From: DAHUXD01 sp963805495 | Lineage (GTDB): Bacteria > Acidobacteriota > Thermoanaerobaculia > UBA5066 > Gp7-AA6 | Assembly (NCBI GenBank): GCA_963805495.1 | Contig: CAWDUQ010000004.1 | Span: 682,001-746,000, forward strand | DNA length: 64,000 nucleotides | Direction of reading: 5' to 3' | Shown here: one piece after another, positions 52,320 to 59,510 of the stretch | Layout of the letters: the number at the start of each line of letters is the position of its first letter | Numbering within the stretch: position 1 is the first letter of the stretch | The notes under the pieces: generated by a model | The model's input: the letters and a program-made list of their open reading frames with translations, nothing else | What the model was told of the DNA's origin: nothing | Databases searched by the model: none | Program-made: the position numbers and the translations under genes

Positions 52320-53569
52320 TCTCCGTCGTCGCGGCGGCCGTCTGCTACGCCGCTTTCCTGCTGTTCGAGACCTTCGCGCTCGCCCTCGACCGGCTCTCGC
52401 CGATCAAGGTGCGGGGCCTCCTCGAGGAGCATCCGGAGCGCGCGCGTCTGCTCTCGGGGGCAGGCCAGGTGGAGATCGTCCGCACGACCACGAAGGTCTT
52501 CGTCCAGGCGCTGCTGCTGGCCGGCCTGCTCACGACGGTTTCGGCCCTCGAGACCTTCGACGTCCCGCGCCCATGGCTCTGGGGCGGGGTTTTCTTCGTC
52601 GTGGGCTGGCTCCTGACGGAGATCGGGCTGCTGAGGCGCGATGCCAACCGCGATCCCGAAAAGATCGTGGACCGCCTCCTTCCGCTGATCACGGCGGCAT
52701 CGTGGCTCCTCCTTCCGATCGCCTTCCTGATCCGCCGGATCTTCGCGGGTCGCACGACCAGCTCCGAAAAGCCCGCCGAGGCCACGGAACAGGAAGTACG
52801 CGCCTACATCGACGTCGGCCGGCAGGAGGGCATCCTCGAGAAAGACGAGGAGAGGCTGCTGCTCTCGATCGTGGACTTTGGCGACACCCGCGTGCGCGAA
52901 GTCATGACGCCACGCACCGACGTCGTCTGGATCGACGCCGCCGCGTCGACGACGGTGCTCTTCGATCTGTTCGTCGAGTCGAAGTACTCCCGCATTCCCG
53001 TCGTCCGGGGCACGATCGACACCGTGGTCGGCGTCGTCCACGTGAAGGACGCCCTCCAGACCCTGCGCGCTGGAGCGAACCGGTCGATCCCGGACCTGAT
53101 GCGCGAGGCCTATTTCGTGCCCGGAACGAAGAAGGTGTCGGAGCTCCTGCGAGAGTTCCAGCGCCGCCACCTCTGGATGGCGATCGTCGTCGACGAGTAC
53201 GGCGGCGTGTCGGGGGTCGTGACCGTCGAGGACCTGCTGGAGGAGATCGTCGGCGAGATTTCCGACGAGCACGAGGATGAGCGCGAGCCGGTATCCCGGG
53301 TGGGCGAGAGCGTGTACTCGATCTCCGGAAAGGCCAATATCGAGGTCATCCGCGACCTCTTCGGCCGCGGCCCGGAAGACGAGGAGTTCTCGACGATCGG
53401 CGGATTGCTCTCGAGCCGGCTCGGCCACATACCGAAGCCGGGGGAGACCCACACCGAGTCGGACCTGAAGTTCACGGTCGAGGAGGCCGACCGGCGCCGG
53501 GTCTACCGCGTCCGCGTCGAGCCCGTCGGCGCGGCCGTGGCGCCTCCGGCCGTGGCCAAGAAGGCCTAG
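52316..53569 (+). CDS. CorC/hemolysin-family CBS-domain membrane protein
   Basis: This 417-residue protein has a DUF21/CNNM-like membrane part (three to four helices in residues 1-145), two CBS domains (about residues 185-310: EVMTPRTDVVWIDAAASTTV and RHLWMAIVVDEYGGVSGVVT) and a C-terminal CorC_HlyC domain (VYSISGKANIEVIRDLFG, FSTIGGLLSSRLGHIPKPGE). Family members affect Mg2+ or Co2+ efflux, and the CBS pair likely binds adenine nucleotides. It is placed between ybeY and era as in many bacteria. Confidence 0.9.
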   Translation: MISVVAAAVCYAAFLLFETFALALDRLSPIKVRGLLEEHPERARLLSGAGQVEIVRTTTKVFVQALLLAGLLTTVSALETFDVPRPWLWGGVFFVVGWLLTEIGLLRRDANRDPEKIVDRLLPLITAASWLLLPIAFLIRRIFAGRTTSSEKPAEATEQEVRAYIDVGRQEGILEKDEERLLLSIVDFGDTRVREVMTPRTDVVWIDAAASTTVLFDLFVESKYSRIPVVRGTIDTVVGVVHVKDALQTLRAGANRSIPDLMREAYFVPGTKKVSELLREFQRRHLWMAIVVDEYGGVSGVVTVEDLLEEIVGEISDEHEDEREPVSRVGESVYSISGKANIEVIRDLFGRGPEDEEFSTIGGLLSSRLGHIPKPGETHTESDLKFTVEEADRRRVYRVRVEPVGAAVAPPAVAKKA

Positions 53570-53583
53570 GCGGGGAACCGGGC

Positions 53584-54477
53584 GTGTTCCGCGCCGGCTC
53601 CGTCGCGGTCGTCGGCCGCCCCAACGCCGGCAAGTCCACCCTCGTCAACGCCCTCGTGGGCGAAAAGGTGGCGATCGTCTCGGACAAGCCCCAGACGACC
53701 CGCAAGCGCATTCTCGGCGTGGCCCGGCGGCCGGGGGCCGAGATCGCCCTCTTCGACACGCCCGGCATCCACAGGCCCGAGTACCGGATGAACGCCGCCA
53801 TGGTGCGCGACGCCACCGACGCCCTGGCCTCGGCCGACCGCGTGCTGTTCGTGGTCGACGCCGCCGCGGAACGGGGGCCGGGGGAGAAGTTCATCGTCGA
53901 TCTCATCGCGAGGGCCGGCGTGCCGTCGATCCTCGCGCTCAACAAGATCGACCGGGTCCGCAAGGAAAAGCTCCTGCCGCTGACGGCCGAGCTCTCGCAG
54001 CGCCACGATTTCGCCGCGGTCGTGCCGGTGTCGGCCCGGACCGGGGAAAACGTGGATCGCCTCTTCGAGGTGCTGGCGGCGAGCCTGCCCGAGGGCGCTG
54101 CGGCCTATCCGGACGATTTCCTCACGTCGACCCCGGAAACCGAGTGGATCGGGGAGGTCATCCGGGAAAAGCTGCTCGAGCGCACGCGGGACGAGCTCCC
54201 GTTTGCCCACGCCGTCGTCATCGAGTCGGTCCGGGAGGCCGAGGGAAAGGAGATGACCGTCGTGACGGCCTCGATCGTGGTCGAGCGCCAGGGACAGAAG
54301 GGCATCGTCGTCGGCAAGGGCGGTTCCATGATCCGCGACATCGGCCGGGCCGCGCGCGAGGAGCTCGAGGAGGAGCTCGGCCGCCGCCTGTTCCTCGAGC
54401 TGACCGTGCGCGTGAAGGCCGACTGGCGTAACGACGACGGGTTCCTCTCGAAGCTGCGCGGGGGCCCGGGGACGTAG
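53584..54477 (+). CDS. era: GTPase Era
   Basis: This 297-residue GTPase is needed for 30S assembly. G motifs are G1 GRPNAGKSTLVNAL, G2 KPQTTRKRILG, G3 DTPGIH, G4 NKIDRV and G5 VSARTGENVD. The C-terminal KH domain contains VVTASIVVERQGQKGIVVGK followed by GGSMIRDIGRAAREELEEEL, which recognises the 16S 3' end. GTG 53584 lies 14 nt after the corC-like stop. It is the last gene of the phoH operon, followed by three hairpins before the convergent MglA gene. Confidence 0.95.
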   Translation: MFRAGSVAVVGRPNAGKSTLVNALVGEKVAIVSDKPQTTRKRILGVARRPGAEIALFDTPGIHRPEYRMNAAMVRDATDALASADRVLFVVDAAAERGPGEKFIVDLIARAGVPSILALNKIDRVRKEKLLPLTAELSQRHDFAAVVPVSARTGENVDRLFEVLAASLPEGAAAYPDDFLTSTPETEWIGEVIREKLLERTRDELPFAHAVVIESVREAEGKEMTVVTASIVVERQGQKGIVVGKGGSMIRDIGRAAREELEEELGRRLFLELTVRVKADWRNDDGFLSKLRGGPGT

Positions 54478-54501
54478 GGCCCGTCTCGATCGAGGGACTC
54501 T

Positions 54502-54556
54502 CTCCCGGCGGGAGGGGATCACCCGGAGCGCGGGTGAGAGACGCGGTGACCGCGTC
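54502..54556. terminator. Three stacked hairpins between era and the MglA gene
   Basis: CTCCC/GGGAG (54502-54514), TCACCCG/CGGGTGA (54519-54537) and GACGCGG/CCGCGTC (54540-54556) follow one another in 55 bp between convergent genes. They can form on either strand and probably terminate both transcripts without a T-run. Confidence 0.55.
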
Positions 54557-54559
54557 GCG

Positions 54560-56443
54560 CTATTCGCGGACGCGGCTGCGGACGCGCTCGGCGAGGTCGT
54601 GGAGCGACTCGGCGAGGTTTTCACGCAGCCGCTCCATCTCGGAGAAGAGCAGCGCGTCGGATTCGTGGCGTCGGACGCGGTCTTCGAGCAGCGGCGCGAT
54701 CTGCGAGCGGATGTCCTCGGCCTCGCGGCGTCCGAGCTGCGTCTTCTCCTCGAAAGTCGACACGAGCTCGTGGTGTTCGCGCAGGATCGATTCGACCCGG
54801 CCCTCGAGCTCCGGCAGTCTTTCGGCGAGCCCGCGCAGCGCCGACAGCTCGCCTTCGATCGGCGGCACCCGCTCGGCGATCTGCGCCACCGCGCCGAGCC
54901 GGTCGTCGTGGGTGCCGAGCCGGGTCAGGGCCTCCGCGAGCTCGCGCTCGACGGCCTGGGCGCGCTCCGTCAGGCCGAGCAGGGCCATGCCGACATCGTC
55001 GGCGTCCTTGCGCTGCCGGCCGGTCTCGCCCCTCAGGCCCTCTTCGAGCTCACCGACGGCAGACTCGAGGCGCCGCAGACCGGACTCGAGTTCCGCCGAG
55101 CGGCCCGAGGCCGTCTCGACGGGGCCCAGGCGCTCGAGGGCGGCGGCGAGGGCTTCCTGGAGACCGCCGAGGCCCCGCTCGAACCCGTCGAGGCGTTCGG
55201 CGAGCGACCCGAGTTGCTCGTTCGTCGCGGCCATGCGGTCCTGGATGCCGGCGACCGACAGCGCGAGGCGCTCGGTGGCCTCGCGCTCCTTCCCGCCGTG
55301 ATTCTCGGCATCCCGGACCCGCTGTTCCAGGACGTCGATCCGGGAATCCTGCGCGGCCTCGGCGGCAAGGAAGGCCGGCTCGTCGGGTGGTTCCTGCATT
55401 GGCCAGGCGGCGGGCGGCTGGCCCGGGGCCGCCGGTATCTCGATCTCGATTTCGTCGGCTGGCGACAGAATTTCGGGCGCCTCGTCCCCGTGGGCCGCCT
55501 CGCCGGCGCCGGGCCCTTCGTCGTCGTCGCCCGGGATTTCGATCTCGATCGGCACCGCCTGCATCTGAACGGTCGACGCCGGGTTCGATACCGCGTCCGC
55601 CTCCTGCGCCTCCGTCGGAGCGGGCACCGCGAAGGGCGAGGCGGCTTCGTCGTCGAGGACTCCCCGGCCGAGCTCCGTCGTGTCGAAGGGGGCCGCCTCG
55701 GTATCGCGCGGCACGAGCGACAGAGGCCGGGAGGGCCGCGGGACGCCGGGCCGCGATTCGCGCTTCAGGAGCGAGTCTTTCCATGTCTGCAGGTCGTCCT
55801 CGCGGGCCGCGTCGGCCGCGGCCCGGGCGGCGCTTTCCTCCTCGGCGCGCCGGCCCTGGAGGCGCCGCAGGAGGTCGACGAACGTGAGCTTGGAGATCAG
55901 CTTGAAGGTCTCGGTGACACCTCGGCCGGCCGAGGCGACGGCCTCGACGAAAGGAAAGGCCGAGAGGCCCAGGGCCTCCTGCATCGCGTCGACCGCGAGG
56001 ATGTCGGCGAGGTCGCGCTTGTTGTACTGGACGACGACCGGGATGCTCTCGAAGTTGACGGCGTTGACCTTGAGGTTGTCTTTGAGGTTCTGCCAGGCTT
56101 CGAGATTCTTCGGCAGCATGGTCCACTGCGAGTCGGCCACGAAGACGATGCCGTCGACGCCCTTGAGGACCACGCGCCGCGTCTCGTTGAAAGCGGTCTG
56201 CCCCGGCACGGTCGCGAGCTGGAAGCGGATCTTGTAGCCCTTGATGTCGCCGAGCTCGACGGGGAGCAGGTCGAAGTAGATCGTCCGGTCGGTCTGCGTC
56301 TGCAGGTTGAGGAGCTTTCCCGCGGTTCCCGGCTCGAGGCGGTCGTGCAGGACCTTCAGGTTGGTGGTTTTCCCGCAGAGGCCGGGACCGTAATAGACGA
56401 TCTTGGCCGTCAGCTCCCGGGTGGCTGCGTTGTAGATGACCAT
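54560..56443 (-). CDS. MglA-like GTPase fused to a long coiled-coil tail
   Basis: This 627-residue protein has two very different halves. Residues 1-195 are a complete MglA/Ras-like GTPase: G1 YYGPGLCGKTTNLKVL, the MglA-type switch 2 LATVPGQTAFNETRR (TVPGQ in place of DxxG) and G4 QYNKRDL. Residues about 200-370 are acidic and proline-rich, likely disordered (IEIEIPGDDDEGPGAGEAAH, IEIEIPAAPGQPPAAWPM). Residues about 375-627 form long Glu/Leu/Arg heptads (a coiled coil). MglA proteins are normally only about 195 residues. It may set polarity or scaffold a filament. A TAAAAT lies 20 nt upstream. Confidence 0.92.
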   Translation of the reverse strand: MVIYNAATRELTAKIVYYGPGLCGKTTNLKVLHDRLEPGTAGKLLNLQTQTDRTIYFDLLPVELGDIKGYKIRFQLATVPGQTAFNETRRVVLKGVDGIVFVADSQWTMLPKNLEAWQNLKDNLKVNAVNFESIPVVVQYNKRDLADILAVDAMQEALGLSAFPFVEAVASAGRGVTETFKLISKLTFVDLLRRLQGRRAEEESAARAAADAAREDDLQTWKDSLLKRESRPGVPRPSRPLSLVPRDTEAAPFDTTELGRGVLDDEAASPFAVPAPTEAQEADAVSNPASTVQMQAVPIEIEIPGDDDEGPGAGEAAHGDEAPEILSPADEIEIEIPAAPGQPPAAWPMQEPPDEPAFLAAEAAQDSRIDVLEQRVRDAENHGGKEREATERLALSVAGIQDRMAATNEQLGSLAERLDGFERGLGGLQEALAAALERLGPVETASGRSAELESGLRRLESAVGELEEGLRGETGRQRKDADDVGMALLGLTERAQAVERELAEALTRLGTHDDRLGAVAQIAERVPPIEGELSALRGLAERLPELEGRVESILREHHELVSTFEEKTQLGRREAEDIRSQIAPLLEDRVRRHESDALLFSEMERLRENLAESLHDLAERVRSRVRE

Positions 56444-56463
56444 GGTGCGATGTTGTGACGCTC

Positions 56464-56469
56464 ATTTTA
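56464..56469 (-). promoter_or_regulatory. -10 hexamer TAAAAT for the MglA-fusion gene (minus strand)
   Basis: On the minus strand TAAAAT precedes the ATG by 20 nt. It shares the short intergenic region with the divergent pyrR promoter. Confidence 0.5.
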
Positions 56470-56509
56470 ACGCCGTTTCGGCGCGCCGGCGCAGGTTTTC
56501 CGCCCGTTC

Positions 56510-56538
56510 TTGACGGGGCCGGACCGACCCCGTAGACT
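56510..56538 (+). promoter_or_regulatory. Sigma-70 promoter for pyrRBC
   Basis: TTGACG (56510-56515), 17-nt spacer, TAGACT (56533-56538). This is the best -35/-10 pair in the window. It ends 9 nt before the pyrR TTG, leaving no space for a leader attenuator. Confidence 0.8.
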
Positions 56539-56547
56539 CGCGCGGAT

Positions 56548-57102
56548 TTGAGCGACGAGCTGATCAAGAAGGCCAAGATCCTCGACGCCGACCGGATTCG
56601 GCGCATGATCGACCGCATGGCGCACGAGATCGCCGAGCGCCAGAAGGACCTTCAGGAACTGGCCCTGATCGGCATCCGAACCCGGGGCGTGCCCCTGGCG
56701 GTTCGGCTCGCGGCCCGCCTGTCGGACCTCGTGAAGCAGACCTTTCCGGTCGGCACACTCGACATCACGCTCTACCGGGACGACCTCTCGACGGTCGCTC
56801 CACAGCCCCTCCTGAAGAAGACCGAGATCGACTTCGACTTGAACGGCCGAACGGTGCTCCTGTGCGACGACGTGCTCTACACGGGGCGGACGATCCGGGC
56901 CGCGCTCGACGGCGTGATCGACCTCGGGCGGCCGCGCGCGATCCGACTCGCGGTCCTGATCGACCGCGGCCACCGCGAGTTTCCGATCGAGGCGAACTAC
57001 GTCGGCAAGGGCGTCCCGACCGCCAACCGCGAGGTCATCCAGGTGCGCTTCCAGGAGACCGACGGGGCCGACGAGGTCTGGATTCTGGAGAGGCCCGCCT
57101 GA
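56548..57102 (+). CDS. pyrR: PyrR bifunctional regulator/uracil phosphoribosyltransferase-type protein
   Basis: This 184-residue type I phosphoribosyltransferase regulates pyr genes in response to UMP/PRPP. The PRPP motif is RTVLLCDDVLYTGRTIRAAL and the N-terminal block is MAHEIAERQKDLQELALIGI followed by RTRGVPLAVRLA. DITLYRDDL and LIDRGHREFPIEANYVGK are typical of PyrR. Start TTG 56548 lies 9 nt after TAGACT, so the message has almost no leader and attenuation upstream of pyrR cannot operate. The last 15 bases are repeated at 57246 because of the family 1 insertion. Confidence 0.94.
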   Translation: MSDELIKKAKILDADRIRRMIDRMAHEIAERQKDLQELALIGIRTRGVPLAVRLAARLSDLVKQTFPVGTLDITLYRDDLSTVAPQPLLKKTEIDFDLNGRTVLLCDDVLYTGRTIRAALDGVIDLGRPRAIRLAVLIDRGHREFPIEANYVGKGVPTANREVIQVRFQETDGADEVWILERPA

Positions 57103-57262
57103 CGATGTGCATGCCTGGAGTAGGGGCGGCCCTCGCGGCCGCCCGCGAGAAGACGGGCGGGGACAAGCCGACCACCGAAGGCATGCTCCCGTCTGTAGGC
57201 AGCGCTGGCTCCGCCAGCGCTTACCCCCGCCCCTGCGCCCCGGTCGAGAGGCCCGCCTGACG
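57088..57262. repeat. Repeat family 1, copy C, flanked by a 17-bp direct repeat
   Basis: GAGAGGCCCGCCTGACG occurs at 57088-57104 (end of pyrR) and again at 57246-57262 (start of pyrB). Between them is a family 1 element starting GTAGGGGCGG at 57120, with the GGGCGGGGACAAG block at 57154. The element is expanded by a second nested palindrome (AGCGCTGGC/GCCAGCGCT, near 57200-57220) before its CCGCCCCTG end. The arrangement looks like an insertion that duplicated the pyrR/pyrB junction. Confidence 0.85.
57105..57260 (+). other. 51-codon open frame through repeat family 1 copy C
   Basis: ATG 57105 begins 2 nt after the pyrR stop. The frame runs through the whole repeat to TGA 57258-57260, which overlaps the inferred CTG start of pyrB. 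It includes PGVGAALAAAREKTGGDKP, the same core as the nuoJ/nuoK copy. It is treated as repeat translation rather than a gene, but both ends suit translational coupling. Confidence 0.4.
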
Positions 57263-58204
57263 GCCGTCAGCCTTCGCTCCAAGGACCTGCTCGGGATCGA
57301 GTCGCTGACGCCCGACGAGATCACCCTTCTGCTCGACACCGCCGAGTCCATGCGCTCGATCGGGCAGCGCGCGATCAAGAAAGTCCCGGCGTTGCGGGGC
57401 CGGATGGTCGTCAACCTCTTCTTCGAGGCCTCGACACGGACGCGGTTCTCGTTCGAGACCGCGGAAAAGTGGCTTTCGGCCGACTCGCTCAACTTCGCGG
57501 CCAAAGGCAGCTCGGTCGAGAAGGGCGAATCCCTGCTCGATACGGCACGAAACCTCCAGGCCATGTCGCCCGACCTGATCGTCATTCGCCACAGCTCGCC
57601 CGGTGTGCCCCACTTCCTGGCGCGCCACCTGAAGGCCGGGGTCGTCAACGCCGGCGACGGGGCGCACGAGCACCCCACGCAGGCCCTGCTCGACGCCCTC
57701 ACGATCCGACGGCGCCTCGGGAAGCTCGAAGGGCTGCGGATCGTCCTGTGCGGCGACATCGCCCACTCGCGCGTCGTACGCTCCAACATCTGGCTGCTGA
57801 CGAAGATGGGTGCGAAAGTCACCGTCTGCGGCCCGCCGACCCTCCTGCCCGTCCGGATCGAGGCGATGGGGGTCGAGGCGACGACCGATTTCGACGCGGC
57901 GCTCGAGGGCGCCGACGTCGTGATGATGCTGCGCATGCAGCTCGAGCGTCAGGGGAAGTCGCTCTTTCCCTCGGTCCGGGAGTACTTTCGCCTCTACGGG
58001 CTGGATGCGAAGCGTCTGGCCAAGGCGCAGCCCGGCGCGATCGTCATGCACCCGGGACCGATGAACCGCGGCGTCGAGATCGCCTCGGACATCGCGGACT
58101 CCGACCGCTCGGTCATCCTGGACCAGGTTTCGAACGGGGTCGCCGTGCGCATGGCGGTGCTCTACCTCCTGCTCGGTGGGCATCGCTGGGAGGGCGACGC
58201 GTGA
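57257..58204 (+). CDS. pyrB: Aspartate carbamoyltransferase catalytic subunit
   Basis: This enzyme of about 315 residues makes N-carbamoyl-aspartate. Carbamoyl-phosphate motif FFEASTRTRFSFETA, KGSSVEKGESLLDTARNL, RHSSPGVPHFLA, GDGAHEHPTQALLD, GDIAHSRVVRSN and the C-terminal HPGPMNRGVEI are all present. No ATG/GTG/TTG lies near the expected N-terminus (TAVSLRSKDLLGIESLTPDE). The best start is CTG 57257, overlapping TGA as CTGA, parallel to the other coupled starts here. An ATG at 57107 would append about 50 repeat-derived residues. The stop overlaps the pyrC GTG. Confidence 0.92.
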   Translation: MTAVSLRSKDLLGIESLTPDEITLLLDTAESMRSIGQRAIKKVPALRGRMVVNLFFEASTRTRFSFETAEKWLSADSLNFAAKGSSVEKGESLLDTARNLQAMSPDLIVIRHSSPGVPHFLARHLKAGVVNAGDGAHEHPTQALLDALTIRRRLGKLEGLRIVLCGDIAHSRVVRSNIWLLTKMGAKVTVCGPPTLLPVRIEAMGVEATTDFDAALEGADVVMMLRMQLERQGKSLFPSVREYFRLYGLDAKRLAKAQPGAIVMHPGPMNRGVEIASDIADSDRSVILDQVSNGVAVRMAVLYLLLGGHRWEGDA

Positions 58205-59493
58205 GCCGGCGGCTCCTGCGCGGTGGGCGTCTGGTCGATCCGGTGGCCGGACGCGACGGGCGCTTCGACGTCCTGCTCGAGGACGGCGCCGTGGCCGAGG
58301 TGGCCGACCGGATCGAGGCCCGCGACGCCCAGGTCATCGACGTGTCGCGCCTGTACGTCTTTCCGGGCTTCATCGACCTGCATGCGCACCTGCGCGAACC
58401 CGGACGCGAGTACGCGGAGACCATCGCGACCGGCCTCGCGGCGGCCGCGGCGGGCGGTTTCACGGCCGTCTGCGCGATGCCCAACACGAGTCCGGTCAAC
58501 GACAGCCGGGAAGTCTGCGAGTTCATCCTCGCCCGGGGCGCCGCCGTCCGGGGCGCCCGCCTCCATCCCATCGCGGCGATCACCCGTGGCCAGAAGGGCG
58601 AAGAGATGACGGCCTTCGGCGAGCTCGCGGCGGCGGGCGCCGTGGCATTCTCGGACGACGGGACGTGGCTCGCCGACGGCTCGCTCCTGCGGCATGCCTT
58701 CGAGCACGCGCGGCTCTTCGGAAAGCCGATCGTCCAGCACAGCGAGGACCGCACGCTCTCCGGGGGGGCGCCGATGCACGAGGGGGCCGTCTCGACCCGC
58801 CTCGGCATGTCGGGCCAGCCCGCGATCGGTGAAGCGGCGGCGGTCGCCCGGGACCTGCTCGTCGCCGAGTGGACGGGCGGGCGCCTCCACGTCGCCCATC
58901 TATCGACGGCGCGGGCCCTCGAACTCGTTCGCCGGGCCAAGGCCGACGGCATCGCCGTGACTTGTGAGGTGACGCCCCACCACATGATCCTGACCGACGA
59001 GGAGGTCGCCGCGTCGGGATTCTCGACCCGCGCGAAGGTGAACCCTCCGCTGCGCGAGGCCTCGGACCTGACGGCCATCGTCGCCGGGATCCTCGACGGA
59101 ACGATCGACGCGATCGCGACGGACCACGCCCCCCACCACGCCGACGAGAAGGCGGTCGACTTCGACTCGGCCCCGTTCGGGATGGTCGGGCTCGAGACGG
59201 CAGCCTCCGTGATTCACGACCGGTTCGTGGCGCGGGGGCGATTCGGCCTGGATCGGTTCGTGACGCTGTTCTCGGCCGGTCCGGCGCGGGTCTTCGGCCT
59301 GCCCGGAGGCACGCTCGCGCCGGGCTCTCCTGCGGACGTGACGCTCTTCGATCCCGAAGCCCGCTGGAAAGTCGACCCGCACAAGTTCGTGTCGAAGGGG
59401 CGAAGCACCCCCTTCGCCGGATGGGAGCTCTCGGGCGCCCCCGCGGCGACGATCGTCGGGGGCGAGGTCGTCTGGCAGAGGGTCGAGCTCTAG
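58201..59493 (+). CDS. pyrC: Dihydroorotase (class I)
   Basis: This 430-residue metal-dependent amidohydrolase closes carbamoyl-aspartate to dihydroorotate. Metal ligands are in GFIDLHAHLREPGREYAETI, IVQHSEDRTLSGGAP, LHVAHLSTARALELV and DAIATDHAPHHADEK, and the substrate loop AMPNTSPVND is conserved. ITRGQKGEEMTAFGEL and FSDDGTW are typical of class I enzymes that pair with PyrB. GTG 58201 overlaps the pyrB stop (GTGA). Together pyrRBC encode regulator plus steps two and three. Confidence 0.95.
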   Translation: MSRRLLRGGRLVDPVAGRDGRFDVLLEDGAVAEVADRIEARDAQVIDVSRLYVFPGFIDLHAHLREPGREYAETIATGLAAAAAGGFTAVCAMPNTSPVNDSREVCEFILARGAAVRGARLHPIAAITRGQKGEEMTAFGELAAAGAVAFSDDGTWLADGSLLRHAFEHARLFGKPIVQHSEDRTLSGGAPMHEGAVSTRLGMSGQPAIGEAAAVARDLLVAEWTGGRLHVAHLSTARALELVRRAKADGIAVTCEVTPHHMILTDEEVAASGFSTRAKVNPPLREASDLTAIVAGILDGTIDAIATDHAPHHADEKAVDFDSAPFGMVGLETAASVIHDRFVARGRFGLDRFVTLFSAGPARVFGLPGGTLAPGSPADVTLFDPEARWKVDPHKFVSKGRSTPFAGWELSGAPAATIVGGEVVWQRVEL

Positions 59494-59510
59494 CGCTCCA
59501 GCCCGCCGCC

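Noticed and set aside
56444..56547. Riboswitch or PyrR attenuator upstream of pyrR
   Set aside because: The -10 ends 9 nt before the start codon, so this DNA is promoter, not transcribed leader.
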